Positions 50,379 to 58,709 of a DNA stretch of 64,000 nt are shown here, in pieces. Source of the DNA: Micromonospora alfalfae (GTDB lineage Bacteria; Actinomycetota; Actinomycetes; Mycobacteriales; Micromonosporaceae); contig NZ_JAKKFH010000019.1 in NCBI RefSeq assembly GCF_022230925.1, forward strand, positions 62,001 through 126,000. Direction: 5' to 3'. Position numbers and translations under genes: made by a program. Position 1 is the first letter of the stretch. The number at the start of each line of letters is the position of its first letter. The notes under the pieces were generated by a model that saw nothing but the letters and a program-made list of their open reading frames with translations, was not told where the DNA came from and ran no database searches.

Positions 50379-50470
50379 CAGCCACGTCGCATGAACTGAT
50401 CTCGCCCTGGGTACGCCAGGAAGATCAGCAACAACACAGGCGACGAAGAGCGCTGGTAAGGAGAGTCAGG

Positions 50471-50974
50471 ATGGCATTCCCCAATCCCTCGACCGTGTCC
50501 ATCGGGCTGAAGAAGGCCGCGCACGTCGGGATCGCGGTGAGTGACCTCGACCGCTCGGTCGCGTTCTACCAGGCCCTGCTCGGCGCGGAACCGGTCGTTC
50601 GGGACGAAAGCATGCACGGCGCGGGGTTCGCGCAGTCACAGGGGTTGCCGACGACGAAGCTGCGGTACGCCACGTTCAACCTCGACAACCTCGGCATCGA
50701 CCTGATCCAGTTCCAGGAGCCGATCGGCGACGCCGCCCAGGTGGCGGCCAACCGGCCCGGCTCGATGCACCTGTGCTTCCACGTGGACGACGTACGCGCG
50801 GTCTACGACCGGATGAGCGAGGCCGGGTTCGAGTTCCTCGGCCAGCCGTACACGTTCGCGTCCGGCGAGGTGGAGCCGCCGGCGGCGGTCGGCACCGCTG
50901 TCGCGTACTTCAACGACCCGGACGGGACGAACCTGGAGATCATCGCGCCGAAGGGTGGCTTCGCTCGCAGCTAG
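50471..50974 (+). CDS. VOC-superfamily protein (glyoxalase/bleomycin-resistance fold)
   Basis: Cytoplasmic metal-enzyme fold of 167 residues made of two beta-alpha-beta-beta-beta units. KKAAHVGIAVSDLDRSVAFY starts the first and MHLCFHVDDVRAVYDRM the second; NDPDGTNLEIIAPKGG ends it. Likely metal ligands are the His in AHVGIAV, the His in CFHV and the Glu in LEII. AAGGAG precedes ATG 50471. It is a single gene without functional context, so lactoylglutathione lyase, methylmalonyl-CoA epimerase or dioxygenase roles are all open. Confidence 0.85.
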   Translation: MAFPNPSTVSIGLKKAAHVGIAVSDLDRSVAFYQALLGAEPVVRDESMHGAGFAQSQGLPTTKLRYATFNLDNLGIDLIQFQEPIGDAAQVAANRPGSMHLCFHVDDVRAVYDRMSEAGFEFLGQPYTFASGEVEPPAAVGTAVAYFNDPDGTNLEIIAPKGGFARS

Positions 50975-51047
50975 TGAGCCCAGACGGGCGGCGTGGGGTC
51001 CGGCCGGAGACGGGCCGCCCCATGCCGCTCGGCGCGCGGGGCGACGA

Positions 51048-51938
51048 TCAGATCAGCCCGGCCCGGGCCCAGAGCCGACGCCCCGGCCCCGCCACCAGGC
51101 CGACGTCCGCCAGGTTGGCGTGCACCCGCGCCGCCGACCAGCGCAGGGTGGCACGCCAGCGCGGGTTGGCGCGGGCAGCGGCACGACCGACAGCCGGCGG
51201 GATGCCCACCGCCGCATACGCGTCGGGATGGACCAGGCGGTTGGCGATCGTGTAGGCGGCACGACCGACCAACAGTCGGGCGTACGCCATGCCCAGCGGG
51301 CCGGTGGCCGCGACCGCGGCGGCCAGCTCCTCGCGGGCGAACCGGACATGCCGCGCCTCCTCCACCACGTGGATGCGGGAGACCATCCGGATGAGCGGCT
51401 GGAGAGACTCGTCCGCCATGATCTCGCGTTGGAACGCGTCGAGGATCTCCTCCGCGATGAGGATCGCGGCGAACATCCTGGGGCCGCTGGCGGTGGCCTT
51501 GAGAAAGCGCCCGAGGTGGTGGTCGGTGGCGCTGGCGCGGTAGACCGGACAACCCATCGCCTCGATCAGCCGGCCGAACATGATGGAGTGCCGGCACTCG
51601 TCGGCGACCTCGGTCAACGCGTACTGGGCCTGCCGGCTGGTCGGGTCGGCGCGGTAGTACTCCCGGATCAGCATCTGCATGAGGATCGTCTCGAACCACA
51701 GCCCGGCGCTGGCCGCGCTGGCCACCTCGTGTTTGGTCAGCTCGACGCGCTGCTCCTCGCCGAGCTGCTCCCACAGTGGCGTGCCGTAGAGGCTGCTGCG
51801 CTGCGGCGGGAGCCAGTAGGCGCCGGGGGTGTGCGGGGCGTCCCAGTCGATCTCGACGGTGGGGTCGTAGCTGGTCCGCAGCGAGGACGTGAGTAGTCGC
51901 TCGGCGACCGCCGCACGCTCGGTTTCCGCCGCCTCCAT
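51048..51938 (-). CDS. AurF-like diiron oxygenase
   Basis: Ferritin-like non-haem diiron protein of 296 residues. ATG 51938 follows GGAGGA, and longer readings would cross the divergent promoter. Candidate iron ligands are visible in helices: KHEVASAASAGLWFE, EVADECRHSIMFGRLIEAMG, AAILIAEEILDAFQREI and IHVVEEARHVRFAREEL, giving the E...EXXH...E...EXXH pattern of the p-aminobenzoate N-oxygenase (AurF) family. Many actinobacterial members sit next to lipid or BVMO genes and are of unknown substrate. It is divergent from the TetR at 51987, with a shared operator, so it belongs to that regulon. Confidence 0.82.
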   Translation of the reverse strand: MEAAETERAAVAERLLTSSLRTSYDPTVEIDWDAPHTPGAYWLPPQRSSLYGTPLWEQLGEEQRVELTKHEVASAASAGLWFETILMQMLIREYYRADPTSRQAQYALTEVADECRHSIMFGRLIEAMGCPVYRASATDHHLGRFLKATASGPRMFAAILIAEEILDAFQREIMADESLQPLIRMVSRIHVVEEARHVRFAREELAAAVAATGPLGMAYARLLVGRAAYTIANRLVHPDAYAAVGIPPAVGRAAARANPRWRATLRWSAARVHANLADVGLVAGPGRRLWARAGLI

Positions 51939-51950
51939 GGTTCCTCCATA

Positions 51951-51976
51951 TTGACGTGACGATCGGTAACTGTTAC
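51951..51976. promoter_or_regulatory. divergent promoter with TetR-type palindrome
   Basis: Forward TTGACG (51951-51956) is a plausible -35 for the TetR operon. GTAAC-T-GTTAC (51966-51976) is a perfect 11-bp inverted repeat only 10 bp before the TetR start and 28 bp from the AurF-like start, placed to control both. Confidence 0.5.
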
Positions 51977-51986
51977 GAGTAGTAGC

Positions 51987-52715
51987 ATGCAATCGCCGTT
52001 CACCGATGTCAATGCGTCCGACCCATCGGCCATCCCTCCCGACGGCAGCCCGAAGGCGAAGGGCAACGGCCGCCGAGACCGCTGGGCAGACCATCGTGAG
52101 CAACGACGGCAGGAGCTGGTCGGGGCCGCCATGCAGGCGCTGCTGCGGCACGGGCCGGAGGTCGACATGGAACAGGTGGCCGCCGCCGCTGGCGTCAGCA
52201 AACCGGTTCTGTACCGCTACTTCGCCGACAAGTCGCAGCTCTGGGTAGCGGTCAGCGAGGTGGTGGCGGCCCGGATGGTCGACACCATCGCGCCCGCCAT
52301 CGAACAGGTCCGCGAGGAACGTGGCCTGGTCGAAGCGACGATCGACGCCTACCTGGGCGTGATCGAGTCGGAGCCGAGGCTCTACCGGTTCCTGATGCAC
52401 CAGTCCGGCGACCCCGGCATCCACCAGGTGATCGCGGGCACCAGCCGGCAGGTGGCCGCCGGGCTCGCCCGGGTGATCGGCGACCGGCTACGCACGCTGG
52501 GCCTGGACGCCGGTCCCGCCGAGCCCTGGGCGTACGGCCTGGTGGGTTTCGTGCAGGCGGTCGGCGACTGGTGGACCACACACGGCCAGCCGATCAGCCG
52601 GGCGGCCCTCACCGACTACCTGACCACCCTGCTGTGGAGCGGCATCGAGGGAGTGCGGGCCAGCGCCGACCTGCCGCACGAGCTCACCCGCGCCCACGAG
52701 CGGATCGTGCCGTGA
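51987..52715 (+). CDS. TetR-family regulator leading the monooxygenase operon
   Basis: Regulator of 242 residues with a 30-residue disordered N-terminus, HTH about 45-75 (VDMEQVAAAAGVSKPVLYRY followed by FADKSQLW) and a C-terminal TetR domain including VGFVQAVGDWWTTHGQPISR. ATG 51987 lies 10 bp after the palindrome and may be leaderless. It is followed, with a 4-bp GTGA overlap, by the DUF4873-like gene, so regulator and enzymes are one transcript and probably self-controlled. Fatty or sterol-like ligands are common for such neighbours. Confidence 0.9.
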   Translation: MQSPFTDVNASDPSAIPPDGSPKAKGNGRRDRWADHREQRRQELVGAAMQALLRHGPEVDMEQVAAAAGVSKPVLYRYFADKSQLWVAVSEVVAARMVDTIAPAIEQVREERGLVEATIDAYLGVIESEPRLYRFLMHQSGDPGIHQVIAGTSRQVAAGLARVIGDRLRTLGLDAGPAEPWAYGLVGFVQAVGDWWTTHGQPISRAALTDYLTTLLWSGIEGVRASADLPHELTRAHERIVP

Positions 52716-53011
52716 GCTACCACGGCCCGGCGGGTGTCGAGGGCACCCCGGTCCGGGTGCACCTCAGCGGGCGGTGGGAGCCCGTCGACGGCCGCTTCCA
52801 CTGGGGCGGACGGATCGAGCCCGAGCCGCGGGTGGCCCACCTGCTGCGCTCCGGCCGGCGCGACGTCGAGGTGCGCATCGCCGACCGCGTTCGGGCGGCC
52901 CGACTGGCCGAGGTCGATCCGTGGGGCGGCGTACGCATCACCGGCGTGGGCGATCCGCCCTGGCCGCCCGAGGCCGACCCGCCTGCCGCGCCCGAGCCCA
53001 CGGAGGAGTGA
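52712..53011 (+). CDS. DUF4873-like small protein
   Basis: Protein of 99 residues starting at GTG 52712 over the TetR stop. SYHGPAGVEGTPVRVHLSG, EPVDGRFHWGGRI and VRITGVGDPPWP match the pattern of DUF4873, a domain of unknown function found alone or fused to flavin monooxygenases in actinobacteria (recalled). No signal peptide or TM segment. The stop is immediately followed by the BVMO ATG (GGAGGAG lies within its last codons), so the two are coupled and the protein may be an accessory to the monooxygenase. Confidence 0.7.
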   Translation: MSYHGPAGVEGTPVRVHLSGRWEPVDGRFHWGGRIEPEPRVAHLLRSGRRDVEVRIADRVRAARLAEVDPWGGVRITGVGDPPWPPEADPPAAPEPTEE

Positions 53012-54505
53012 ATGGAAACAGACGTCGCCATCATCGGCGCCGGATTCGGTGGCCTGGGTGCCGCCATCCGCCTACAGCGGGCCGGCTTCACCGACTTTCT
53101 CGTCTTCGACAGGGGTGCGGACGTCGGCGGCACCTGGCGGGACAACAGCTACCCGGGCTGCGCCTGTGATGTCCCGTCGCACCTCTACTCGTTCTCCTTC
53201 GCCCCCAACCCCGGCTGGTCGAACACCTTCTCCAGTCAGCCGGAGATCTGGGACTACCTGCGGGGCTGCGTCGACCGCTTCGGCATCCGCCCGAAGTTGC
53301 GTCTGCGCCACGAGGTGCACGAGGCGAGGTGGGACGACCAGCGCCAACGCTGGCTGTTGCGCACCTCGGGCGGCGACCACAGCGCCCGGGTACTGATCTG
53401 TGCCGCCGGCCCGCTCAGCGACCCGGCCATCCCCGACCTGCCCGGGATCGACGAGTTCGCCGGGACGATGTTCCACTCCGCCCGGTGGCGGCACGACCAC
53501 GACCTGACCGGCCGGCGGGTCGCGGTGATCGGCACCGGCGCCTCGGCGGTCCAGTTCGTGCCACAGATCCAGCCGACTGTCGCGAGGCTGACGCTCTTCC
53601 AGCGCAGTCCCGCCTGGATCATGCCGAGGTTGTCGCGCCGGATCAGCGGGGTCGAGCAGGCCGCGTTCCGCACCGTGCCCGGTGCGCAGCGGGCCGCCCG
53701 GGCAGGGCTCTATCTGGTCCGCGAAAGCATGGGCCTGGGCTTCCTGCACCCGGCGGTCAACCGCCTCGCCTCGCGCCTGTCAGTGCGTACGCTGCGGCGC
53801 CAGGTTCCCGACCCGAACCTGCGCGACAAGCTCACCCCCCGCTACGCGATGGGCTGCAAGCGGGTCCTGATCTCCAACGACTACTGGCCGTCGCTCACCC
53901 GACCGAACGTCGACGTGGTCACCGCCGGCATCGCTCGGATCGTGCCGGACGGTCTCGTCACCGACGACGACGTCCACCACCGAGCGGACACGATCATCCT
54001 CGGGACCGGGTTCCACGTCACCGACTCCCCCGTCGTCCGGCGCATCCACGGTCGGGGCGGGCGCAGCCTGGGCGACGCGTGGACCCCCAGCATGCACGCG
54101 TACCGGGGCACCACCATCGCCGGCTTCCCCAACCTGTTCTTCCTGCTCGGCCCGAACACCGGGCTCGGGCACACCTCGGTGGTGCTGATGATCGAGGCGC
54201 AGCTGCATCTGGTGCTCGCGGCCCTGCGTCACATGCGGGCCACTGGCATCCAGGCCATCGAGCCCACCGCGCTGGCGCAACGACGGTGGACCGAGCGGGT
54301 CGACAAGAAAATGGCCGGCACCGTCTGGCAGACCGGCTGTTCGAGCTGGTACCTCGACGCCACCGGCCGTAACGCCACCATCTGGCCGGGCTTCGCCACC
54401 AGCTTCCGGATGCGGCTGCGCCGGTTCCGCCCGGCCGACTACCAGGTCGCCTCGACCGGCGGCACCCCCAACGAATCGGAGCGGGAGCACGCCGATGCGG
54501 TATGA
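53012..54505 (+). CDS. Baeyer-Villiger-type FAD monooxygenase
   Basis: Flavoprotein monooxygenase of 497 residues. FAD site is VAIIGAGFGGLGAAIRLQ; GGTWRDNSYPGCACD is the GG-motif region; the BVMO fingerprint appears as FAGTMFHSARWRHD (FxGxxxHxxxW-type); the NADPH Rossmann motif is VAVIGTGASAVQFVPQ. Such enzymes insert oxygen into ketones or hydroxylate long alkyl chains (AlmA, MymA). With an SDR, an alpha/beta hydrolase and a diiron oxygenase nearby, a path of alcohol to ketone to ester to acid is plausible. It overlaps the SDR start by 11 bp. Confidence 0.93.
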   Translation: METDVAIIGAGFGGLGAAIRLQRAGFTDFLVFDRGADVGGTWRDNSYPGCACDVPSHLYSFSFAPNPGWSNTFSSQPEIWDYLRGCVDRFGIRPKLRLRHEVHEARWDDQRQRWLLRTSGGDHSARVLICAAGPLSDPAIPDLPGIDEFAGTMFHSARWRHDHDLTGRRVAVIGTGASAVQFVPQIQPTVARLTLFQRSPAWIMPRLSRRISGVEQAAFRTVPGAQRAARAGLYLVRESMGLGFLHPAVNRLASRLSVRTLRRQVPDPNLRDKLTPRYAMGCKRVLISNDYWPSLTRPNVDVVTAGIARIVPDGLVTDDDVHHRADTIILGTGFHVTDSPVVRRIHGRGGRSLGDAWTPSMHAYRGTTIAGFPNLFFLLGPNTGLGHTSVVLMIEAQLHLVLAALRHMRATGIQAIEPTALAQRRWTERVDKKMAGTVWQTGCSSWYLDATGRNATIWPGFATSFRMRLRRFRPADYQVASTGGTPNESEREHADAV

Positions 54506-55367
54506 CCTGACGGGCAGGACCCTGTTCATCACCGGCGCGGCGCGCGGCATCGGGGCGCAACTGGCCCGTGCGGCCGTCTCCCGTGGAGCCCGGGTCGCCC
54601 TCGTCGGGCTGGAAGGCGAGCTGCTCCAGCAGCTGAGCGCCGACCTCGACGCGCACTGGTACGAGTGTGATGTCACCGACCAGGCGGCGCTGGACGCCGC
54701 CGTCGCCTCCACTGTGGATCGCTTCGGTGGCATCGACGTGGTCGTGGCCAACGCGGGCATCGCGAACCTGGGCACAGTCGCCGTGGGACCGGTCGACGCG
54801 CTGGTCCGTACCGTCGAGGTGAACCTCTGCGGCGCGATCCGCACTGTCAGCGCGGCGCTGCCCCACGTCACCGCCGCCCGTGGTCACGTCCTGATCGTCT
54901 CGTCGGCTGCCGCTTTCACGGCGATGCCCGGCATGGCCGCCTACTGCGCGTCCAAGGCGGGTGTGGAGCAGTTCGCCAACGTGCTGCGCCTGGAGACCCG
55001 CTCACGCGGCGTCACCGTCGGCACGGCGCATCCGATCTGGACCGACACCGACCTGGTCCGCGACATCCGTGCCGACCTCGCGTCGTTCCGCACCACGCTG
55101 CGCCGGCTGCCGTGGCCGCTGTCCGCCGTCGTACCCGTCGAGCAGTGCGTCGAGGCCCTGCTGCACGGCATCGAGCGCCGCAAGCGCACTGTGTACGTGC
55201 CCCGGGCGCTCGCCCTGGTGCAGGCGCTGCGGCCGGTGGTGCTGAGCGGCCTCTCGGACGCGTTGATCACCCGTCTCGGCGGCGAAACCATGGTCGGCCA
55301 GATGGAAGACGAGGTACGCCAGCTCGGGCGTTCCTTCGGCAGGACCTCGGTGGGAGAGCGGCCATGA
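54495..55367 (+). CDS. short-chain dehydrogenase/reductase
   Basis: NAD(P) oxidoreductase of 290 residues. LFITGAARGIGAQLARAA binds the cofactor; VVVANAGIANLG is the NAG motif; catalytic Ser in VLIVSSAAAFT and Tyr/Lys in AAYCASKAGVEQF. The C-terminal 60 residues (RRKRTVYVPRALALVQALRP) are an extension typical of the SDR partner of BVMO in mycobacterial-type clusters such as sadH. Probably oxidises an alcohol to the ketone used by the monooxygenase, or the reverse. Overlaps both neighbours (11 bp and 4 bp). Confidence 0.9.
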   Translation: MRYDLTGRTLFITGAARGIGAQLARAAVSRGARVALVGLEGELLQQLSADLDAHWYECDVTDQAALDAAVASTVDRFGGIDVVVANAGIANLGTVAVGPVDALVRTVEVNLCGAIRTVSAALPHVTAARGHVLIVSSAAAFTAMPGMAAYCASKAGVEQFANVLRLETRSRGVTVGTAHPIWTDTDLVRDIRADLASFRTTLRRLPWPLSAVVPVEQCVEALLHGIERRKRTVYVPRALALVQALRPVVLSGLSDALITRLGGETMVGQMEDEVRQLGRSFGRTSVGERP

Positions 55368-56224
55368 GCATTCATTTCCGCCGTGCGGGCAGCGGCGAGC
55401 CGCTCGTGCTCATCCACGGCATCGGTCACCGCCATCAGGCGTGGGAGCCGGTGTTCGACCGGTTGACCGCCCACCACGAGGTGATCGCGCTCGACCTGCC
55501 CGGCTTCGGGAACTCCCCGGTGCCCGGCACCGGCATGCCCGCCGACATGGCCGCCACGGTGGCCGGGGTCCTGCCGGCGCTGACCGAGTGGGGGCTGGAG
55601 CGTCCGCACGTCGCCGGCTACAGCCTCGGCGGGGCGATCGCCCTGGAGCTTGCCGCCACCGGGGCGGTCGCCTCGGCCACCGCCTTCTCCCCCGCCGGCT
55701 TCTTCACCCCGGCGGAGCGCCGCCGGGCGCTGGCCATCCTCCGGATGCTGCGGGCCAACTCGTACCTGCCCACGCCGATCATGCGGGTCGCGCTGCGCTC
55801 GGCGTACCTGCGGGCGTTGTGCTTCGCGCCGCTGATGGCCCGCCCGACACTGCTGGATGTCGAGCGCGCGCTGGGCGACGCGCTCGCCCTGCGACGCGGG
55901 GTCGGCTTCAACGCCGTGGCCCGAGCCGCCCGCGACTATCGCTTCGACTGCCTTCGGCTGTCCGACGCGACGGTGCCGGTGACCATCGGCTGGGGTGACC
56001 GCGACCGGATCTTCGGCGTCCACCAGGCCGAGCGGGCCCGCGCGGGCCTGCCGGCGGCGCGGGTGGTGACGCTGCCCCGCTGCGGGCACGTGCCGATGAG
56101 CGACGACCCGGACCTGGTCGCCGCGCTCATCCTGGAGACCACCGGCGCCGTGCCCCACACCGAACGACCGGCTCCCTCGGTCTCCGTCCAGGTCACGAGT
56201 CAGGAAGATCACTTCACACTTTAA
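55364..56224 (+). CDS. alpha/beta hydrolase
   Basis: Hydrolase of 286 residues starting at ATG 55364 within the SDR stop. LVLIHGIGHRHQAW holds the oxyanion HG motif; LDLPGFGNSP; nucleophile Ser in VAGYSLGGAIALEL; Asp in GWGDRDRIFGVHQ; His in LPRCGHVPMSDDP. It likely cleaves the ester made by the BVMO (inference). No signal peptide. The C-terminus runs to the TetR operator at 56226, and the operon apparently ends here without an evident hairpin. Confidence 0.9.
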   Translation: MSIHFRRAGSGEPLVLIHGIGHRHQAWEPVFDRLTAHHEVIALDLPGFGNSPVPGTGMPADMAATVAGVLPALTEWGLERPHVAGYSLGGAIALELAATGAVASATAFSPAGFFTPAERRRALAILRMLRANSYLPTPIMRVALRSAYLRALCFAPLMARPTLLDVERALGDALALRRGVGFNAVARAARDYRFDCLRLSDATVPVTIGWGDRDRIFGVHQAERARAGLPAARVVTLPRCGHVPMSDDPDLVAALILETTGAVPHTERPAPSVSVQVTSQEDHFTL

Positions 56225-56225
56225 A

Positions 56226-56246
56226 AACTTGCAGACTCTGCAAGTT
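56226..56246. promoter_or_regulatory. perfect 21-bp TetR operator
   Basis: Inverted repeat with 10-base arms AACTTGCAGA and TCTGCAAGTT around a central C, immediately after the hydrolase stop and 19 bp before the TetR GTG. Its symmetry and position point to autoregulation by the TetR at 56266, probably with control of the downstream exporter. Confidence 0.75.
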
Positions 56247-56265
56247 CGCTCCTAACCTCGCCAGC

Positions 56266-56886
56266 GTGACCGACACCGACCACGCTGCGCCCGGGCGTCG
56301 CGACCGCAAGAAGGCGCAGACGCGGGCGGCGTTGACGGCCGCCGCGCTGCGGCTGGTCGCCGAACGCGGCCTGGAGCACGTCACGGTGGAGGAGATCAGC
56401 GAGGCCGCGGACGTTTCCTCACGGACCTTCTTCAACTACTTCACCTGCAAGGACGAGGCGCTCACCGACGATCCGGCGCTCGACGGCAACCCGGTAGTGG
56501 CGCGTCTGGCGGCCGCCCCCGCGCAGGTGTCGGCGTTGCAGGCAGTGCGGGTCGCCCTCGACGAGGCGGTCGACTCGATCCAGGCCGACAGGGAGTTGTG
56601 GCGGCTGCGACTGGCTGTCATCACCCAGAACCCCGCGCTGCTGCCCCGGCTGGTGGCCGGCAACAGCGCCACCGAGCAGGCCATGGTGGCGGTCGTCGCC
56701 ACCCGCCTCGGCGTCGGCCTCGACCACGGCCATCCGCCGCTGGTCGTCGCTGTCGCCGGTGCCGCCTTCCGCACCGCGATGCTGCGCTGGGCCGCCGGTG
56801 ACGACGCCCGGCCGCTGCACGACTTCGTCGACGAGGCGTTCGCCGCGATCGCCGCCGGCCTGCCGGATCCGCCGTCCCCCTCCTGA
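56266..56886 (+). CDS. TetR-family regulator of the adjacent MFS exporter
   Basis: Repressor of 206 residues starting at GTG 56266. N-terminal basic run GRRDRKKAQTRAALTAAALR, HTH VTVEEISEAADVSSRTFFNY, then FTCKDEAL. The C-terminal domain is the TetR C-terminal (MftR-like) type with RLRLAVITQNPALLPRL. It lies 73 bp upstream of the DHA2 exporter, a standard regulator-pump pairing in which the pump's substrate is the inducer. Confidence 0.92.
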   Translation: MTDTDHAAPGRRDRKKAQTRAALTAAALRLVAERGLEHVTVEEISEAADVSSRTFFNYFTCKDEALTDDPALDGNPVVARLAAAPAQVSALQAVRVALDEAVDSIQADRELWRLRLAVITQNPALLPRLVAGNSATEQAMVAVVATRLGVGLDHGHPPLVVAVAGAAFRTAMLRWAAGDDARPLHDFVDEAFAAIAAGLPDPPSPS

Positions 56887-56959
56887 CCCGCCAGTCTCCT
56901 CCCCGCCGCATCAGCTCCGGGGCCAGCCACTCCGCCAGAAACCCGACAAGGGAGCGTCA

Positions 56960-58540
56960 ATGACCACCACCGTCCCGCCCGCCGACACCGCCGAGGTCGG
57001 CACGCGCATGTCGCGTCGGGAGGTTCTCCAGGCCCTTTCCGGCCTGATGGTCGGCATGTTCGTGTCCATCCTCGCCTCCACAGTGGTGGCGAACGCGCTG
57101 CCGCGGATCATCGCGGATCTGAACGGCAGCCAGACCGTCTACACGTGGATCGTCACCAGCGAACTGCTCGCCATGACGGCGACGGTGCCGCTGTGGGGCA
57201 AGATGGCCGACCTGTACAGCAAGAAGCTGCTGATCCAGTTGTCGCTGGGACTGTTCGTGGTGGGTTCACTCATCGCGGGCTTCACGCCGAACGTCGAGGT
57301 TCTGCTGCTCAGCCGGGTCGTCCAGGGCATCGGCGCCGGCGGCATGACGGCGCTGGCCACAATCGTCATGGCGGCGATGATCCCGCCGCGTGAGCTGGGC
57401 CGCTACGCCGGCATCTTCGGCGCGGTCTTCGGTGTAGGAACCATCGCCGGCCCGCTGATCGGCGGCCTGCTCGTCGACACGTCGTGGCTGGGCTGGCGGT
57501 GGTGCTTCCTGATCGGCGTCCCGTTCAGCATCATCTCCATCGCCCTGCTTCAGCGCACCCTGCACCTGCCGGTCGTCCGTCGTAAGGCGAAGATCGACTG
57601 GTTGGGGGCCCTGCTCATCACCTCGGGCGTCTCCACGCTGCTGATCTGGTCGTCCCTGGCCGGCAACAAGTTCGACTGGGCCTCCGGCTGGACGGCAGTG
57701 ATGGTCATCGGCGGTCTGGTCCTGCTGGCGCTGGCCGTGTTCGTCGAGTCGCGGGCGGCGGAGCCGATCGTCCCGCTGAGCATCTTCCGCAACCGCACGG
57801 TCTCCCTGGCCACCATCGCCAGCGTGCTGGTCGGTGTCGCGATGTTCGGCGGCACCGTCTTCCTGTCCCAGTACTTCCAGATCTCGCTGGGCAAGTCGCC
57901 CACCGTCGCGGGCCTGATGAGCCTTCCGATGATCTTCGGTCTGCTCGTCTCGTCGACGGTGGCCGGCCAGCTCATCACGAAGTACGGCCGGTGGAAGGCG
58001 TACCTGGTGGCCGGCGCCGCGGTGATGACCGTCGGGATGCTGCTGCTGGGCACCATCGACGCCAACACCAGCGTCCTCGTGCTGTCGATCTACATGGCCG
58101 TGCTGGGCGTCGGCGTCGGCATGCTCATGCAGAACCTCGTGCTCGCCGCGCAGAACGACGTGCCGGCCCACGAACTCGGTGCCACCACCTCCGTGCTGAC
58201 GTTCTTCCGCAGCATGGGCGGCGCGATCGGGGTCAGCGCCCTCGGCGCGGTCCTGGCAAGTCGGGTGACCTCGCTGACGACCGACCGGCTCGGCCCGGCG
58301 GCGACCGCCGGCGGTGGCTCCGCCGAGGTGCCCGACCTGTCCACCCTGCCCGAGCCGGTGCTGCGCATCGTGCAGGACGTGTACGGCATCGCCACCGCGG
58401 ACCTCTTCCTGGTCGGCGCGCCGATCGCGCTGCTCGCGCTGATCGTCGTGCTGTTCATCAAGGAGAAGCCGCTGCACACCCTCAGCGGGGACGAACGACG
58501 CGCCCAGGAGGAGGCGGCGGCAAAAGCCGCGATTCACTGA
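56960..58540 (+). CDS. MFS multidrug exporter, DHA2 (EmrB/QacA) family
   Basis: Proton-coupled exporter of 526 residues with 14 TM segments. ATG 56960 follows AAGGGAG. Motif A is seen in LWGKMADLYSKKLLI between TM2 and TM3, motif C (GAVFGVGTIAGPLIGGLLVD) in TM5, and the DHA2-type helices follow. An external loop of about 45 residues (RVTSLTTDRLGPAATAGGGS onward) lies before the last helix, followed by a cytoplasmic tail. The partner TetR and operator upstream suggest inducible export of a toxic compound or of a product of the preceding monooxygenase operon. Confidence 0.93.
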   Translation: MTTTVPPADTAEVGTRMSRREVLQALSGLMVGMFVSILASTVVANALPRIIADLNGSQTVYTWIVTSELLAMTATVPLWGKMADLYSKKLLIQLSLGLFVVGSLIAGFTPNVEVLLLSRVVQGIGAGGMTALATIVMAAMIPPRELGRYAGIFGAVFGVGTIAGPLIGGLLVDTSWLGWRWCFLIGVPFSIISIALLQRTLHLPVVRRKAKIDWLGALLITSGVSTLLIWSSLAGNKFDWASGWTAVMVIGGLVLLALAVFVESRAAEPIVPLSIFRNRTVSLATIASVLVGVAMFGGTVFLSQYFQISLGKSPTVAGLMSLPMIFGLLVSSTVAGQLITKYGRWKAYLVAGAAVMTVGMLLLGTIDANTSVLVLSIYMAVLGVGVGMLMQNLVLAAQNDVPAHELGATTSVLTFFRSMGGAIGVSALGAVLASRVTSLTTDRLGPAATAGGGSAEVPDLSTLPEPVLRIVQDVYGIATADLFLVGAPIALLALIVVLFIKEKPLHTLSGDERRAQEEAAAKAAIH

Positions 58541-58556
58541 GCCGTACGCCAGCAGG

Positions 58557-58586
58557 GCGGGGGCGGGCCGATTGGCCCGCCCCCGC
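58557..58586 (+). terminator. terminator hairpin after the DHA2 exporter
   Basis: Perfect 13-bp stem GCGGGGGCGGGCC with loop GATT, 16 bp after the stop. Confidence 0.85.
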
Positions 58587-58640
58587 TCTGCGCCCAGGCC
58601 GGAACTGGCGAATCAGCGAGGGCACTCTCCCTGCCGCCAC

Positions 58641-58709
58641 CTTTGCTCTGCTTCAGCCCGCGCAGCGGTTTCGGGCCCTGACTGTTGCGTCGGTTGAAGC
58701 AGAGCAAAG
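58641..58709. repeat. long-armed inverted repeat CTTTGCTCTGCTTCA
   Basis: Perfect 15-base arms at 58641-58655 and 58695-58709 (TGAAGCAGAGCAAAG) around a 39-bp centre. The arms are notably less GC-rich than the surroundings. It could be a small dispersed palindromic element, a MITE-like remnant or an RNA hairpin; nothing in the window distinguishes these. Confidence 0.7.

Noticed and set aside
58641..58709. tRNA or riboswitch at the long inverted repeat
   Set aside because: No acceptor stem, anticodon arm or TTCGA loop is present, and the position is about 230 bp before the next gene without a leader-like fold.
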